DNA of 64,000 nucleotides, taken from NCBI GenBank assembly GCA_963800975.1, contig CAWDDB010000005.1:1-64000 (forward strand). Direction: 5' to 3'. Below the pieces are notes generated by a model. That model did no database searches. It saw only the letters and a list, made by a program, of their open reading frames with translations, and was not told the origin of the DNA. This DNA comes from JALYGY01 sp963800975 (lineage in GTDB: Bacteria > Actinomycetota > Rubrobacteria > Rubrobacterales > Rubrobacteraceae). Position numbers and translations under genes: made by a program. Positions 51,242 to 59,830 of this stretch are shown piece by piece; the stretch's first letter is position 1, and every line of letters begins with the position of its first letter.

Positions 51242-51979
51242 TTATCTGCCGCCCCCTTGCCGCGGGCGGAAGCCGCTCTCCAGTAGCTTCACGGCCTCCC
51301 GGTAGACGCGCGACGTCCTGCGCGCTCCGAGCAGGTTGCCGATGAGCAATCCCAGCACGAGCGCCACGGCGGCGGGCAACAACCCCTGCAGCGTCGGCGT
51401 CCCGACCACGGACAGCAGGTCGAGGGAGTCTCCCCCGGCGGCCGGCGCAGCGGCCGTCCGGGTGGAGGAACTTTCGGGTCGCTCCGCTTCCTCCGAGCCG
51501 TCCTCTTCTTGCTTCCCGTCCTGTTGCTCCCCGCCGGCGAGCACCTGCGCCTCGAGGTTGTGGGCGAACTGGTCCAGGATCTTCTGCGAGACGTTCCCGA
51601 TGGCGCCCCTGCCGAACTGGGCTACCTTCCCGCGTACCTCCATGTCCGTGTCCATCGTCAGCACGCTCTGCGAATCGGAGCCGGTCACGGTGGCGGTGAT
51701 CGTGGCCTCCGTGCTGCCCTGGCCGTTGACCTCGCGCCCCGAGGCCTTCATAACGGCCCGGCGGGCGTCGTGGTCCAGCTCCTCGAAGCGGATCGTCCCC
51801 CTGTAGGTGACGGAGATCGGCCCGACCTTGACCTTGACGGTTCCGACGTAGGTGTCGTCGTCCTCTTTGTCCTCGAGCTGTGCCCCCGGCAACAGGGGCG
51901 CGACGCGCTCGACGTCGGCAAGCACCCCGAAGAGGTCGTCGGGCGGCGCGGAGACCTCTATCTCGTTCTTGATGTTCAA
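51242..51979 (-). CDS. CoxG-like SRPBCC protein with membrane anchor
   Basis: 245 residues; ATG 51977-51979 behind AAAGGAGG. Residues 1-145 form the carbon-monoxide-dehydrogenase subunit G (SRPBCC) domain: IEVSAPPDDLFGVLADVERV, APLLPGAQLEDKEDD, VKVGPISVTYRGTIRFEELD and FGRGAIGNVSQKILDQFAHN. An acidic Ser/Glu linker and a C-terminal helix (LLPAAVALVLGLLIGNLLGA) with Arg-rich tail anchor it to the membrane. CoxG recruits molybdenum hydroxylases to the membrane; the cox-like genes at 56602-62860 are the likely partners. Confidence 0.85.
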   Translation of the reverse strand: MNIKNEIEVSAPPDDLFGVLADVERVAPLLPGAQLEDKEDDDTYVGTVKVKVGPISVTYRGTIRFEELDHDARRAVMKASGREVNGQGSTEATITATVTGSDSQSVLTMDTDMEVRGKVAQFGRGAIGNVSQKILDQFAHNLEAQVLAGGEQQDGKQEEDGSEEAERPESSSTRTAAAPAAGGDSLDLLSVVGTPTLQGLLPAAVALVLGLLIGNLLGARRTSRVYREAVKLLESGFRPRQGGGR

Positions 51980-51995
51980 TCTGGCCTCCTTTCAG

Positions 51996-52234
51996 TCGGC
52001 CGCTTTCAGCACGCTCCGGCTTCGCCTCCGCTTGTCAGCACGGCGCTTTCGCGCCTTGTCAGCCCGCCGCCCGGCTGCGCCGGGCGGCTCGTCAGCTTCT
52101 CGGAAGCAGGAGAAGCCCAACTGCTGAAAGCGAGCCCGAAGGCGAGCGTGCTGACAGGGGCGAGCAGGCGAGCGTGCTGACAAGCCTGCGTAGCAGGCGT
52201 GCGGACATTTGAAAGCCAAAGCTTTCAAATGTCC
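51996..52234. repeat. mosaic of hairpins and GCTGAC repeats
   Basis: 240 bp of packed inverted and direct repeats: GGCGC/GCGCC, CCGCCCGGC/GCCGGGCGG (9 bp, perfect), CTTCTC/GAGAAG, GCCTGC/GCAGGC and the final GGACATTTGAAAGC/GCTTTCAAATGTCC. GGCGAGCGTGCTGACA occurs twice in tandem, and TCAGC/GCTGA words recur six times or more. It resembles a REP/BIME-type cluster between CoxG and the SDR gene, in a region without genes. Confidence 0.6.
52203..52234 (-). terminator. strong terminator overlapping the SDR stop codon
   Basis: Perfect 14-bp stem GGACATTTGAAAGC/GCTTTCAAATGTCC with a 4-nt loop. The SDR gene ends ATG-GAC-ATT-TGA inside it, so the last codons are part of the hairpin. Confidence 0.7.
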
Positions 52235-53022
52235 ATGAGCGCTTTGCGCTGGCCGCCGTCGATGGGGACGTGCGCGCCGTGGACGAAGCTTGCCCTCGGG
52301 GAGGCCAGGAAGGCGACCAGGTTGGCCACCTCGTCTGGCTCGCAGATGCGGCCGAACGGGATGCTGCCCACCGCCAGCTCGTGGGCCCTCTCGCGGGAGA
52401 CGCCTTTGTCCCTGGAGAACGCCTCCTCCAGTCCGTCCCAGCGGTCGGTGTTGACGGGGCCGGGGTTCACGGTGTTGATGCGGACGCCGAACTTCCCGTA
52501 CTGGTCAGCCATCGCAGAGGCGAAGTTGATGTCCGCGGCGTTAGCCACACCAGCGGTGGTCTCCCAGGGGGTCGGTTTGAGTCCATCGTTGCCGACCACG
52601 AGGACGACGGTGCCGCTTCCCCGCTCCCGCATGCGGGGGAGCACAGCCCTGCAGGCCCGCACGTAGCCCATGAACTTGAGGTTGAGGCTACTGAACCACT
52701 CGTCCTCGGTCAGGTTCTCGAGCAGACCGCCCGGCGAGCTTCCCGCGCAGGTGATCAGGATATCGATCCCTCCTAGCTCCTCGGCGGTCTCGGAGACGGC
52801 GCGCTCGACGTCTTCGGGCCTGCTCATGTCGCCCGCCTTCGGCACGACGTTCTGACCCGTCGCGTCCGAGAGCTCCCGCGCGGTCTGCTCCAGCAGCTCC
52901 TGTCCGCGGGCGGTGATGACCACCGTGGCCCCTTCCTCGGCGAGGACCCTGGCGCACTCCTTGCCGATACCCTTGCTCGCCCCCGTGATAAACGCGACCT
53001 TTCCTTCGAGCCCCAGGTCCAT
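52225..53022 (-). CDS. short-chain dehydrogenase/reductase
   Basis: 265 residues; ATG 53020-53022 behind GGAGGAG. Classical SDR motifs: FITGASKGIGKECARVLAEE, AGDMSRPEDVE, ITCAGSSPGG, active-site region VLVVGNDGLKPTPWETTAGV (the usual SxxxY..K is altered: the Tyr and Lys are not at the expected spacing), and INTVNPGPVNTDRWDGLE. The altered catalytic tetrad makes activity uncertain. Last gene of the minus-strand catabolic operon; its stop lies inside a terminator hairpin. Confidence 0.82.
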   Translation of the reverse strand: MDLGLEGKVAFITGASKGIGKECARVLAEEGATVVITARGQELLEQTARELSDATGQNVVPKAGDMSRPEDVERAVSETAEELGGIDILITCAGSSPGGLLENLTEDEWFSSLNLKFMGYVRACRAVLPRMRERGSGTVVLVVGNDGLKPTPWETTAGVANAADINFASAMADQYGKFGVRINTVNPGPVNTDRWDGLEEAFSRDKGVSRERAHELAVGSIPFGRICEPDEVANLVAFLASPRASFVHGAHVPIDGGQRKALMDI

Positions 53023-53077
53023 GCTCACTCCTCCTTTGAACCACCTGCACAAATGCTTCTCTTCGACCGGATCCTTG

Positions 53078-54715
53078 CTAAGCAGGTCCGGCCCTCGCCT
53101 CCCCTTCGGCCGCGTGGACCAGCTCCTCCCTCTGCACCTTCCCCATCTCGTTGCGGGGAAGCTCCTCGACCTGCACGAACCTCTTGGGACACTTGTAGGC
53201 GCTGAGGTGCTCTCGGAGGTGCCCGGTCAGCTCCTCGGTATCCACGCCGCCGTCACCCTCGGGGACGACGAAGGCGACCACCTCCTCGCCCCACTTTTCG
53301 GAAGGCACGCCGACCACCGCGGCATTACCGACCGAGGGGTGATCCTCGAGCACCAGCTCGACCTCCCGCGGGTACACGTTGAGTCCGCCGGAGATGATCA
53401 GGTCCTTCGAGCGGCCCGTCACCGTGAGGTAGCCGTCCTCTGCGTCGACGTTTCCGATGTCGCCGGTCCGGAACCACCCCCCCGGAAGGAAGCTCTCGCT
53501 CGTCTCATCCGGAAGATCCATGTAGCCGTCGAAGACCTGCGGTCCTCGCAGCACGATCTCGCCATCCTCGCCCGGCCCGAGGCGCCGCCCCTCGTCGTCC
53601 ACGATCCCGAGCTCCGTGCCGGGCAGGGGCAGACCGACGCTCCCGAACCGGCGGGGGCCGTCGTACGGGTTCGAGACACTCAGCCCGCTCTCGGTGCTCC
53701 CGTAGCGTTCGAGCACGTCCTGCCCGAGCAGATCCGACGCCTCGCGCGCCAGGGCCGGGGAGAGAGCCGCGGAGCCGGCGACGGCAAGCCTGAGGGAAGA
53801 GAAGTCCGCCTCCCGGGCTCCCTCCCACCCCACGAGCCGCTCGTAGATCGCCGGGACGGCGAAGATCACGGTCGCCCCCTCCGACGCCACGGCGGCGCAG
53901 AAGGCCTCCGGTTCGAACCCGCTCTGCACCACGGCGCGGCAACCGGAGAGGAGCGTAGCGTGGACCCCGCCGAGGCCGTGCTGGTGGGAGAGCGGGAGCG
54001 CGTGCACCAGCACGTCTTCCTGGTCCCACCGCCACGCCCACATCGCGGCGCGGATGGAGGAGAGCAGGTTGGCGTGCGAGAGCGGCACCCCCTTGGGCCG
54101 TCCCGTCGTCCCCGAGGTGTAGGCGAGCAACGCGGTCTCGCCACCGGCGTCGTCCCGCGGTTGCAGTGGCTCCGCGCCGGAGGCCAGCCGGCGAAGCGAC
54201 GCCCCAGCCTCTGCCTCTCCATCCCCCAGGGCGACTACGAAACCGAGCCCGTCCCCGGAGATGGACGACAGTTTCTCGAGGGCCGGGCCCTGCGCCAGCG
54301 CGCCAACGGCGCCGCTGTCCTCGAGAAGGTTGCGCAGCTCGTGCTCGGTGAGGTCGGGGCCCGCCAGAACGACGACCGCCCCGGCGCGCAGGATCCCGAG
54401 GTACCCGACCACGAGGTCGAGCGAGGTGCCGCCGCAGAGCACGACGCGCTCCCCAGGCGCGACGTCCCGGCTCCGCAGCCAGCCCCCGGCGCCGGCCGCG
54501 AGGCCGTCGAGTTCGCCGTGGGTCAGCGTCTCGCCCTCGATGGTGAGCGCGGGCCGGCCTGGATCCCGACCCGCGGTCTCGTGGAACGCGCGGGGCAGGG
54601 AGCCTTCGGACAGGCGAGTTATCAACCCGTCGGGGTCAACGTCCTCGCCGAGGTGCCGCCGCCAGGCCTCGATCGCGCCCCGCCCGGGGCCTTCCCGTTC
54701 GGGAAGACCGTTCAT
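53078..54715 (-). CDS. acyl-CoA synthetase (AMP-dependent)
   Basis: 545 residues; ATG 54713-54715 behind GGAAGGAG overlaps the hydratase stop. Motifs of the ANL superfamily: LLAYTSGTTGRPKGVPLSHA (A3), VLERYGSTESG (A5), GGWFRTGDIGNVDAEDGYLT (A7), RSKDLIISGGLNVYPREVEL (A8) and the catalytic lysine in LPRNEMGKVQREEL (A10). It activates a carboxylic acid as acyl-AMP and then acyl-CoA. The neighbouring hydratase and molybdenum hydroxylase suggest the acid is a ring carboxylate; the substrate cannot be read directly. Confidence 0.9.
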   Translation of the reverse strand: MNGLPEREGPGRGAIEAWRRHLGEDVDPDGLITRLSEGSLPRAFHETAGRDPGRPALTIEGETLTHGELDGLAAGAGGWLRSRDVAPGERVVLCGGTSLDLVVGYLGILRAGAVVVLAGPDLTEHELRNLLEDSGAVGALAQGPALEKLSSISGDGLGFVVALGDGEAEAGASLRRLASGAEPLQPRDDAGGETALLAYTSGTTGRPKGVPLSHANLLSSIRAAMWAWRWDQEDVLVHALPLSHQHGLGGVHATLLSGCRAVVQSGFEPEAFCAAVASEGATVIFAVPAIYERLVGWEGAREADFSSLRLAVAGSAALSPALAREASDLLGQDVLERYGSTESGLSVSNPYDGPRRFGSVGLPLPGTELGIVDDEGRRLGPGEDGEIVLRGPQVFDGYMDLPDETSESFLPGGWFRTGDIGNVDAEDGYLTVTGRSKDLIISGGLNVYPREVELVLEDHPSVGNAAVVGVPSEKWGEEVVAFVVPEGDGGVDTEELTGHLREHLSAYKCPKRFVQVEELPRNEMGKVQREELVHAAEGEARAGPA

Positions 54716-55428
54716 CCCTTCTCCTTCCCGGGTCGCCGGGCGAGGCCGGCGATGGATCCCGCCCACCCAGAACGGTTCCCAGACCTCTCCTCGCGCAGGC
54801 GCTCGAGCAAGCCGCCCTCCCCGCTCGCCAGGCGCTTTACTCGGCCGACCGCCGCGGGGTCGAGGCCGGCGAGGCGCGAGGCCATCTCGACCGCGGCCCC
54901 GCCGGCGTCGGGCTCTACGCGGTCGACCAGCCCGATGCCCAGGGCCTCCTCCGCGCCGACGACGCGCATGGTCAGGCAGAGGTCGAGGGCGCGCCCGCGC
55001 CCGATCAGGGACGGCAGGCCCCACGCCGCGACCGCGAGGCCGTGCCCTGGACCGGCGGCCCGCATCGTCATCCCCTCACCCGCGACGCGCAGGTCCCCGG
55101 CGACGGCGAGCTGCACCCCGGCCCCGACGGCGTGGCCGTCGACCGCCACTACTATGGGGACAGGGAGCGTGACCATCTTCTCGTAGAGCTCGTACAGCCG
55201 GTCGCTCACGCGCGCCCGCTCGGCGTCCTCGATGTCCAGGTCCGCGCCGGCGCAGAAGGCCCGCTTCGAGGTGGAGCCGAGCACCACGGCGCGCGCCCCC
55301 GGATCTTCGAGCCCCTCGATAAGCGCCGTCACCAGAGACATATCCACCGCGTTCAGCCGGTCGGGCCGGTTCAGGCGGAGGCGCAGAACCCCGTCTTCAG
55401 GCCGGTCGACCAGGACCTCCTCGCCCAT
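54712..55428 (-). CDS. enoyl-CoA hydratase/isomerase family protein
   Basis: 238 residues; start at 55428. Crotonase fold: LRLRLNRPDRLNAVDMSLVT, oxyanion-hole segments SKRAFCAGADLDIEDAERAR and VAVDGHAVGAGVQLAVAGDL, then the second-half AAGPGHGLAVAAWGLPSLIG. The usual Glu positions are replaced (GHGL/AWGL), so it may be a thioesterase-type or isomerase member rather than a standard hydratase. Overlaps the acyl-CoA synthetase gene. Confidence 0.85.
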   Translation of the reverse strand: MGEEVLVDRPEDGVLRLRLNRPDRLNAVDMSLVTALIEGLEDPGARAVVLGSTSKRAFCAGADLDIEDAERARVSDRLYELYEKMVTLPVPIVVAVDGHAVGAGVQLAVAGDLRVAGEGMTMRAAGPGHGLAVAAWGLPSLIGRGRALDLCLTMRVVGAEEALGIGLVDRVEPDAGGAAVEMASRLAGLDPAAVGRVKRLASGEGGLLERLREERSGNRSGWAGSIAGLARRPGKEKG

Positions 55429-55432
55429 CCGC

Positions 55433-55837
55433 TCAGGAGGACGGTTCGCAGAGCTCGACCAGGATGCCGCCGAAGCTCCGCGGCTCGAGGAACGCTATCC
55501 GCATCCCGCCGGCGCCGGGGACCGGCGCGTCGCCCATCGCCTCGACGCCGCGCTCCCTCAGCTCCTCGAGCGCGCCTTCGAGGTCCTCCACCTCGAAGGC
55601 GACGTGCTGGATGCCAGGGCCTTCCTCCCTCAGGTAGTCCGCGTTCCACCCCTCGCCGGTGAGGGGCTGTATGAGCTCGACCAGCGTCTCGCCGCAGGGG
55701 AGGAACGCGATGTCCAGCTCCTCGCCGTAGCGCTCGACGTGGTCCAGCGAGAGCCCGAGGTTGTCGGTGAAGCTCCGCACCGCGCCTTCCAGGTCGTCGA
55801 CCAGGATGCCGAGGTGGTTGACGCGCCGGATCCTCAC
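55433..55837 (-). CDS. VOC family epimerase-like protein
   Basis: 134 residues; GTG 55835-55837 overlaps the upstream stop. Starts VRIRRVNHLGILVDDLEGAV and continues GETLVELIQPLTGEGW and GPGIQHVAFEVEDLEGALEE. Metal ligands His (NHLG), Glu (LVELI), His (IQHVAF) and Glu (LVELCE) match methylmalonyl-CoA/ethylmalonyl-CoA epimerase. In this operon it probably epimerises or isomerises a CoA-linked intermediate. Confidence 0.82.
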   Translation of the reverse strand: MRIRRVNHLGILVDDLEGAVRSFTDNLGLSLDHVERYGEELDIAFLPCGETLVELIQPLTGEGWNADYLREEGPGIQHVAFEVEDLEGALEELRERGVEAMGDAPVPGAGGMRIAFLEPRSFGGILVELCEPSS

Positions 55838-56484
55838 CGGCCGAGCTCCGCGACCACGCGGGTCGGTCCGCCGTTCTGGCCCACAAGCTTGAGCGGGTAA
55901 GCCGTCACCTCGAAGCCGTCCCTGGGTAGCTCGGGCAGCCGCATCAGGTTCTCTATGAGGAGTACCTCGGCGCCGAGCAGGATCTTGTGGTTCGGCCACG
56001 GCTTTGTGTCGTCCACCGCGAAGTCCAGCCCGAGCGCCGATGGCGCCGCCTCGGCGAGCGCGGAGGACGCGTCCTCGGCGAGAAACGGGTTGGCCCCGTA
56101 CAGCCGCTCGCTCTGCCACGCCTCGTCCGACCACCCGCTCGCGAGCATCAGGATCGTACCCTCGACCTCCTCGGCGTCGAAGCCGGCCTCCTCCAGGTGC
56201 TCTAGCGTGATGGGCTCTCCCGACCGCGCGAAGCCCCTCAGGTCCAGGCACACCCCGGGACGGCGGAAACGCTCGATCGGGATCTCGTCTATCGTCGCCC
56301 CGTTTTCGATGATGTGCGCCGGCGCGTCGACGTGCGTGCCCGTGTGTATGCTTATGGTCATGAGCGTGTTGCGAATGCCATCATCCTCGAGCGTGGTTAG
56401 CGGCTCCAGCCGCGGACACGGATGGCCCGGAACCGGGATCGTCCTCTCCGAAAACGGCATCGTCAGATCCAGACTCTTGCTCAT
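55834..56484 (-). CDS. cyclase family (kynurenine-formamidase-like) hydrolase
   Basis: 216 residues; start at 56484, first gene of the minus-strand operon. Diagnostic HxGTHxDxPxH metal motif: ISIHTGTHVDAPAHIIENGA. Also LDLTMPFSERTIPVPGHPCP near the start and VTAYPLKLVGQNGGPTRVVA at the end. Members hydrolyse formyl amides or cyclic amides/lactones with a metal-bound water. It is divergent from the CoxM-like gene across the AT-rich block at 56519, and probably opens a ring or amide product. Confidence 0.88.
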   Translation of the reverse strand: MSKSLDLTMPFSERTIPVPGHPCPRLEPLTTLEDDGIRNTLMTISIHTGTHVDAPAHIIENGATIDEIPIERFRRPGVCLDLRGFARSGEPITLEHLEEAGFDAEEVEGTILMLASGWSDEAWQSERLYGANPFLAEDASSALAEAAPSALGLDFAVDDTKPWPNHKILLGAEVLLIENLMRLPELPRDGFEVTAYPLKLVGQNGGPTRVVAELGR

Positions 56485-56518
56485 CGCCCGTCCCCCACGT
56501 AGCTTTGCGTCCCAGGAG

Positions 56519-56540
56519 AAATATAATATAATATTAAATT
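56519..56540. promoter_or_regulatory. AT-rich divergent promoter/operator
   Basis: AAATATAATATAATATTAAAT lies between the cyclase and CoxM genes. Its first 12 bases, AAATATAATATA, are identical to the core of the 18-bp site at 26606 and 23744. It may be a third, weaker site for the same GntR regulator. Confidence 0.45.
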
Positions 56541-56601
56541 CCTGTAAAGGTCGGGGCGAGGGGCCTGTGCGCTTGCTGAACGGCGGCAGAAAGGAAGCCG
56601 G

Positions 56602-57465
56602 GTGAAGCCGGCCGCCTTCGAGTTTCGGAGGGCGAGCACGGTCGAGGAGGCCGTGGAGCAGCTTGGCGAGTTAGGTGAAGACGCCAAGTTGCTTGCTGGG
56701 GGGCAGAGCCTGGTTCCCATGATGAACTTCAGGCTGGTTCGGCCTTCCGCGCTGGTTGACGTGAACGGGATCTCCGGCCTGCAGTACATCGAGGCCGAGG
56801 GTGAGGGGCTAAGGATCGGGGCCCTCACGCCGCACCGCTGGGTTGAGCTCATGGAAGATCCCGAGGTGCTGGAGGGGTTTGGGGTGCTCAAGCGGGCGGC
56901 GCGGTGGGTCGGGCACTACCCGATCCGGACGCGGGGGACTTTCGGCGGGAGCATCGCGCACGCCGACCCTTCGGCCGAGTGGTGCATGCTCGCGCTCCTG
57001 CTGGACGCGGAGATCGTGGCGCGCGGACCCGAGGGGGAGCGCGTGCTGCCGGCCTCGGACTTCTTCTACGGCTTCTTCATGACGGCGCTCGAGCCGGACG
57101 AGATGGTCGTCGAGGTGCGGTTCCCGGCCCCCGCGCCCAACGCCGCGATGCAGCAATTCGCGCGGCGCGCGGGCGACTTCGCCATCGTCTCGGCCGCCGT
57201 GAGCGTGGACGTGCGCGACGGGAAGAGCAGCTCGGCCAGCATCGTGCTCGGCGGGGTGGCAGACGTGCCGTTGCGCGTCGAGGAGGCGGAGAAGGTGCTC
57301 GAGGGGGCGGAGATCGGCCCCGAGGCGTTCGAGGAGGCCGGGCGGGAGGCGGCGGGGGCCATAGATCCGGCCTCCGACGTGCACGGGAGCGCCGAGTACA
57401 GGCGGGATCTCGCGTCCGTGCTGGTCAAGAGGGCCCTGGTCGAGGCCGTGGACGATGTCGGGTAA
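56602..57465 (+). CDS. molybdenum hydroxylase FAD subunit (CoxM-like)
   Basis: 287 residues; GTG 56602-56604 behind AAAGGAAG. FAD-binding PCMH domain: KLLAGGQSLVPMMNFRLVRP (flavin site), YIEAEGEGLRIGALTPHRWV, and RTRGTFGGSIAHADPSAEWC (second FAD motif). The C-terminal CO-dehydrogenase flavoprotein domain reads ARRAGDFAIVSAAVSVDVRD. Passes electrons from the FeS subunit to FAD and on to an acceptor. Overlaps the large-subunit gene by 11 bp; an M-L-S operon. Confidence 0.92.
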   Translation: MKPAAFEFRRASTVEEAVEQLGELGEDAKLLAGGQSLVPMMNFRLVRPSALVDVNGISGLQYIEAEGEGLRIGALTPHRWVELMEDPEVLEGFGVLKRAARWVGHYPIRTRGTFGGSIAHADPSAEWCMLALLLDAEIVARGPEGERVLPASDFFYGFFMTALEPDEMVVEVRFPAPAPNAAMQQFARRAGDFAIVSAAVSVDVRDGKSSSASIVLGGVADVPLRVEEAEKVLEGAEIGPEAFEEAGREAAGAIDPASDVHGSAEYRRDLASVLVKRALVEAVDDVG

Positions 57466-59830
57466 CGGTTCCGGGGGGTGGGTGGGGCGCTCGATCCCGC
57501 GGGTCGAGGACGCGCGTCACCTCACGGGGCGGGGCATGTTCGTCGACGACATCGAGCGCCCGTGGATGCTGCACGCGGCCTTCACCAGGGCTTCCTCCGG
57601 CGCGGCGGGCGTGCGGAGCGTCTCCGTCGAGGAGGCGCTGCGGGTGCCGGGGGTGGAGGCGGTCCTGACCTCCTCCGACCTGAAGGAGTATCGGGGGCTC
57701 AGACCGGTGCTCAACCGGCCCGAGTTCACGGCGGTCGAGATGCCCCTGCTCAACGGCGACGCCGTCCGCCACTCGGGCGAGCCCGTCGCGATGGTGCTCG
57801 CCGACTCGCCCCACGCCGCCGAAGACGGGGCCGAGGCCGTCGCCGTCGAGTACGAGCGCCGGGAGCCGGTCGTCTCGCTCGACGCGGCGCTCGCCGAGGG
57901 CGCACCAACGGTACACGACGAGGTGGAGGGGAACATTCTTCTCGACGTGCGCGACCCCGGGGAAGCGGAGATCGAGGAGTTCTTCGGCGGCGCCCACGTC
58001 GTCGTCGAGGCCACGTTCGACACTGGGCGGGTGACCGCCGTTCCGATGGAGGGGCGGGCCTGCCTCGCCGAGTGGGACGCGCGGGAGGACGTCCTGATCC
58101 TGCACACCTCGACCCAGGTGCCTTTCATGGTGCGCACGGCCGTCTCGGACGTGCTCGGGCTGCCGCAGCAGCGGGTTCGCGTGGTCGCGCCTGATGTGGG
58201 GGGCGGCTTCGGCCAGAAATGCGTCGTCAGCCGCGAGGAGTTGCTGGTCTCGATCGCCGCCATCGAGCACGGCCGGCCGGTAAAGTGGACGGAGGACCGC
58301 CAGGAAAACATGATGGCGGGGTTCCAGGGCCACGAGCAGCGCTACGAGGTGTCCGGTGCCTTCGACGAGGACGGGACCATGCTCGCCCTCAAGGCTGACA
58401 TCCTGTGCGACGTGGGGGCCTACTCGTGCTACCCGTTCACGTGCGGGGTCGAGCCGCTCATGGCCGCGGCGGAGATGCCCGGCGTCTACCAGTTCGAGCG
58501 CTACTGGTCGCGGGCGCGGGCCGTGACGACGAACAAGGCGCCCATGGCCCCGTACCGCGGCGTCTCCAGGCCCCAGTTCACCTTCGCCATAGAGCGCCTC
58601 ATGCAGAAGGCGGCGGCGCGCCTGGGGATCGACGCCGTGGAGATCCGGCGTCGCAACCTGCCCGAGGCTGAGGACTTCCCGTACGAGAGCCCGACAGGGA
58701 TCGTGTACGATCCCGGCAGCTACCTGGAGGCGCTCGAGAAGTGCGCGGCGGCGGTGGAGCTGGACGGGTGGAAAGACAGACAGGAGGCGGCGAGGAGCGA
58801 GGGGTGCCTGATCGGGCTCGGGTTCTCGTGCTTCGCGGAGCGCACAGGCTACGGTACGCGCGCGTTCGCGCTGAGGAAGATGGCCGTCACTCCAGGGGCG
58901 GACAACGCCCGCCTCAGGATGGACCCATCGGGTAACGTGACGCTCTCCGTGGGGACGTGCGGGCACGGGCAGGGGCACCAGACGACGCTAGCCCAGATCG
59001 CGGCCGACGAGCTCGGCGTTCCGCCCGGGAACATAGTGGTCAGGCAGGGGGACACCGAGGCGACGCCCTATGGCTGGGGCACCTTCGCAAGCCGCTCTAT
59101 GGTCATCGGGGGCGGGGCCACCAAGAAGGCTGCCGCGCTGCTGGCGGAGCGAATCAAGGACGTCGCGGGGCACCTGCTCGAGGCGGCCCCGGGCGATCTC
59201 GAGCTGGAAGAAGGCAAGGTCTTCGTGGCCGGGTCCCCGGAGAGGCACGTAACGGTCGAGCAGGTCGCCCGCGCGGTCCACCTCGAGGCCCACCTGCTAC
59301 CGGAGGGAGAGGCGGGGACGCTGGACGCCGCGTCCGCCTTCGATCCGCCCGGGACGTTCTCCAACGCCACGCACGGGGTCGAGGTGGAGGTCGACCCGGA
59401 GACGGGCGCGGTCAGCATAGCGCGCTACGTCGTGGTGGAGGACTGCGGGGTCATGATCAACCCGATGATCGTAGAGGGCCAGGTGAGGGGCGGCGTGGCC
59501 CAGGGGATCGCCGCGGCCCTCTACGAGCGGCTCGCCTACGACGAAGAGGGACAGCTCCTCACCTCCACGCTCATGGACTACCTGGTCCCGACGACGACGG
59601 AGATACCTCCCATAGAGATCTTCCACCTGGAGACGCCGTGCGAATTTTCAGAGACGGGGGCCAAGGGCATGGGCGAGGGCGGAACGATGGGTGCCCCCGC
59701 CGCCATCGCGAGCGCCGTGGCCGACGCGCTGTCGCACCTCGGCATCGAGATCGACCAGCTGCCAATCACCCCGGACCGCCTGCGGGCGGCGATCAAGGAA
59801 TCGGAAGCGTACGAAGGGGCCCAGACGTGA
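57455..59830 (+). CDS. molybdenum hydroxylase large subunit (CoxL-like), not CO type
   Basis: 791 residues; ATG 57455-57457 inside the CoxM end. N-terminal SIPRVEDARHLTGRGMFVDD; MPT-binding region VAPDVGGGFGQKCVVSREEL; substrate loop APMAPYRGVSRPQFTFAIER at about 363-382; ACTIVE-site Glu in KGMGEGGTMGAP (about 741). The form I CO-dehydrogenase AYRCSFR loop is absent (PYRGVSR instead), so it is not a CO dehydrogenase. The family hydroxylates heterocycles or aldehydes with water as oxygen source. Confidence 0.92.
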   Translation: MSGNGSGGWVGRSIPRVEDARHLTGRGMFVDDIERPWMLHAAFTRASSGAAGVRSVSVEEALRVPGVEAVLTSSDLKEYRGLRPVLNRPEFTAVEMPLLNGDAVRHSGEPVAMVLADSPHAAEDGAEAVAVEYERREPVVSLDAALAEGAPTVHDEVEGNILLDVRDPGEAEIEEFFGGAHVVVEATFDTGRVTAVPMEGRACLAEWDAREDVLILHTSTQVPFMVRTAVSDVLGLPQQRVRVVAPDVGGGFGQKCVVSREELLVSIAAIEHGRPVKWTEDRQENMMAGFQGHEQRYEVSGAFDEDGTMLALKADILCDVGAYSCYPFTCGVEPLMAAAEMPGVYQFERYWSRARAVTTNKAPMAPYRGVSRPQFTFAIERLMQKAAARLGIDAVEIRRRNLPEAEDFPYESPTGIVYDPGSYLEALEKCAAAVELDGWKDRQEAARSEGCLIGLGFSCFAERTGYGTRAFALRKMAVTPGADNARLRMDPSGNVTLSVGTCGHGQGHQTTLAQIAADELGVPPGNIVVRQGDTEATPYGWGTFASRSMVIGGGATKKAAALLAERIKDVAGHLLEAAPGDLELEEGKVFVAGSPERHVTVEQVARAVHLEAHLLPEGEAGTLDAASAFDPPGTFSNATHGVEVEVDPETGAVSIARYVVVEDCGVMINPMIVEGQVRGGVAQGIAAALYERLAYDEEGQLLTSTLMDYLVPTTTEIPPIEIFHLETPCEFSETGAKGMGEGGTMGAPAAIASAVADALSHLGIEIDQLPITPDRLRAAIKESEAYEGAQT

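Noticed and set aside
57425..58978. 517-codon minus frame opposite CoxL
   Set aside because: Shadow; CoxL is full length with all motifs.
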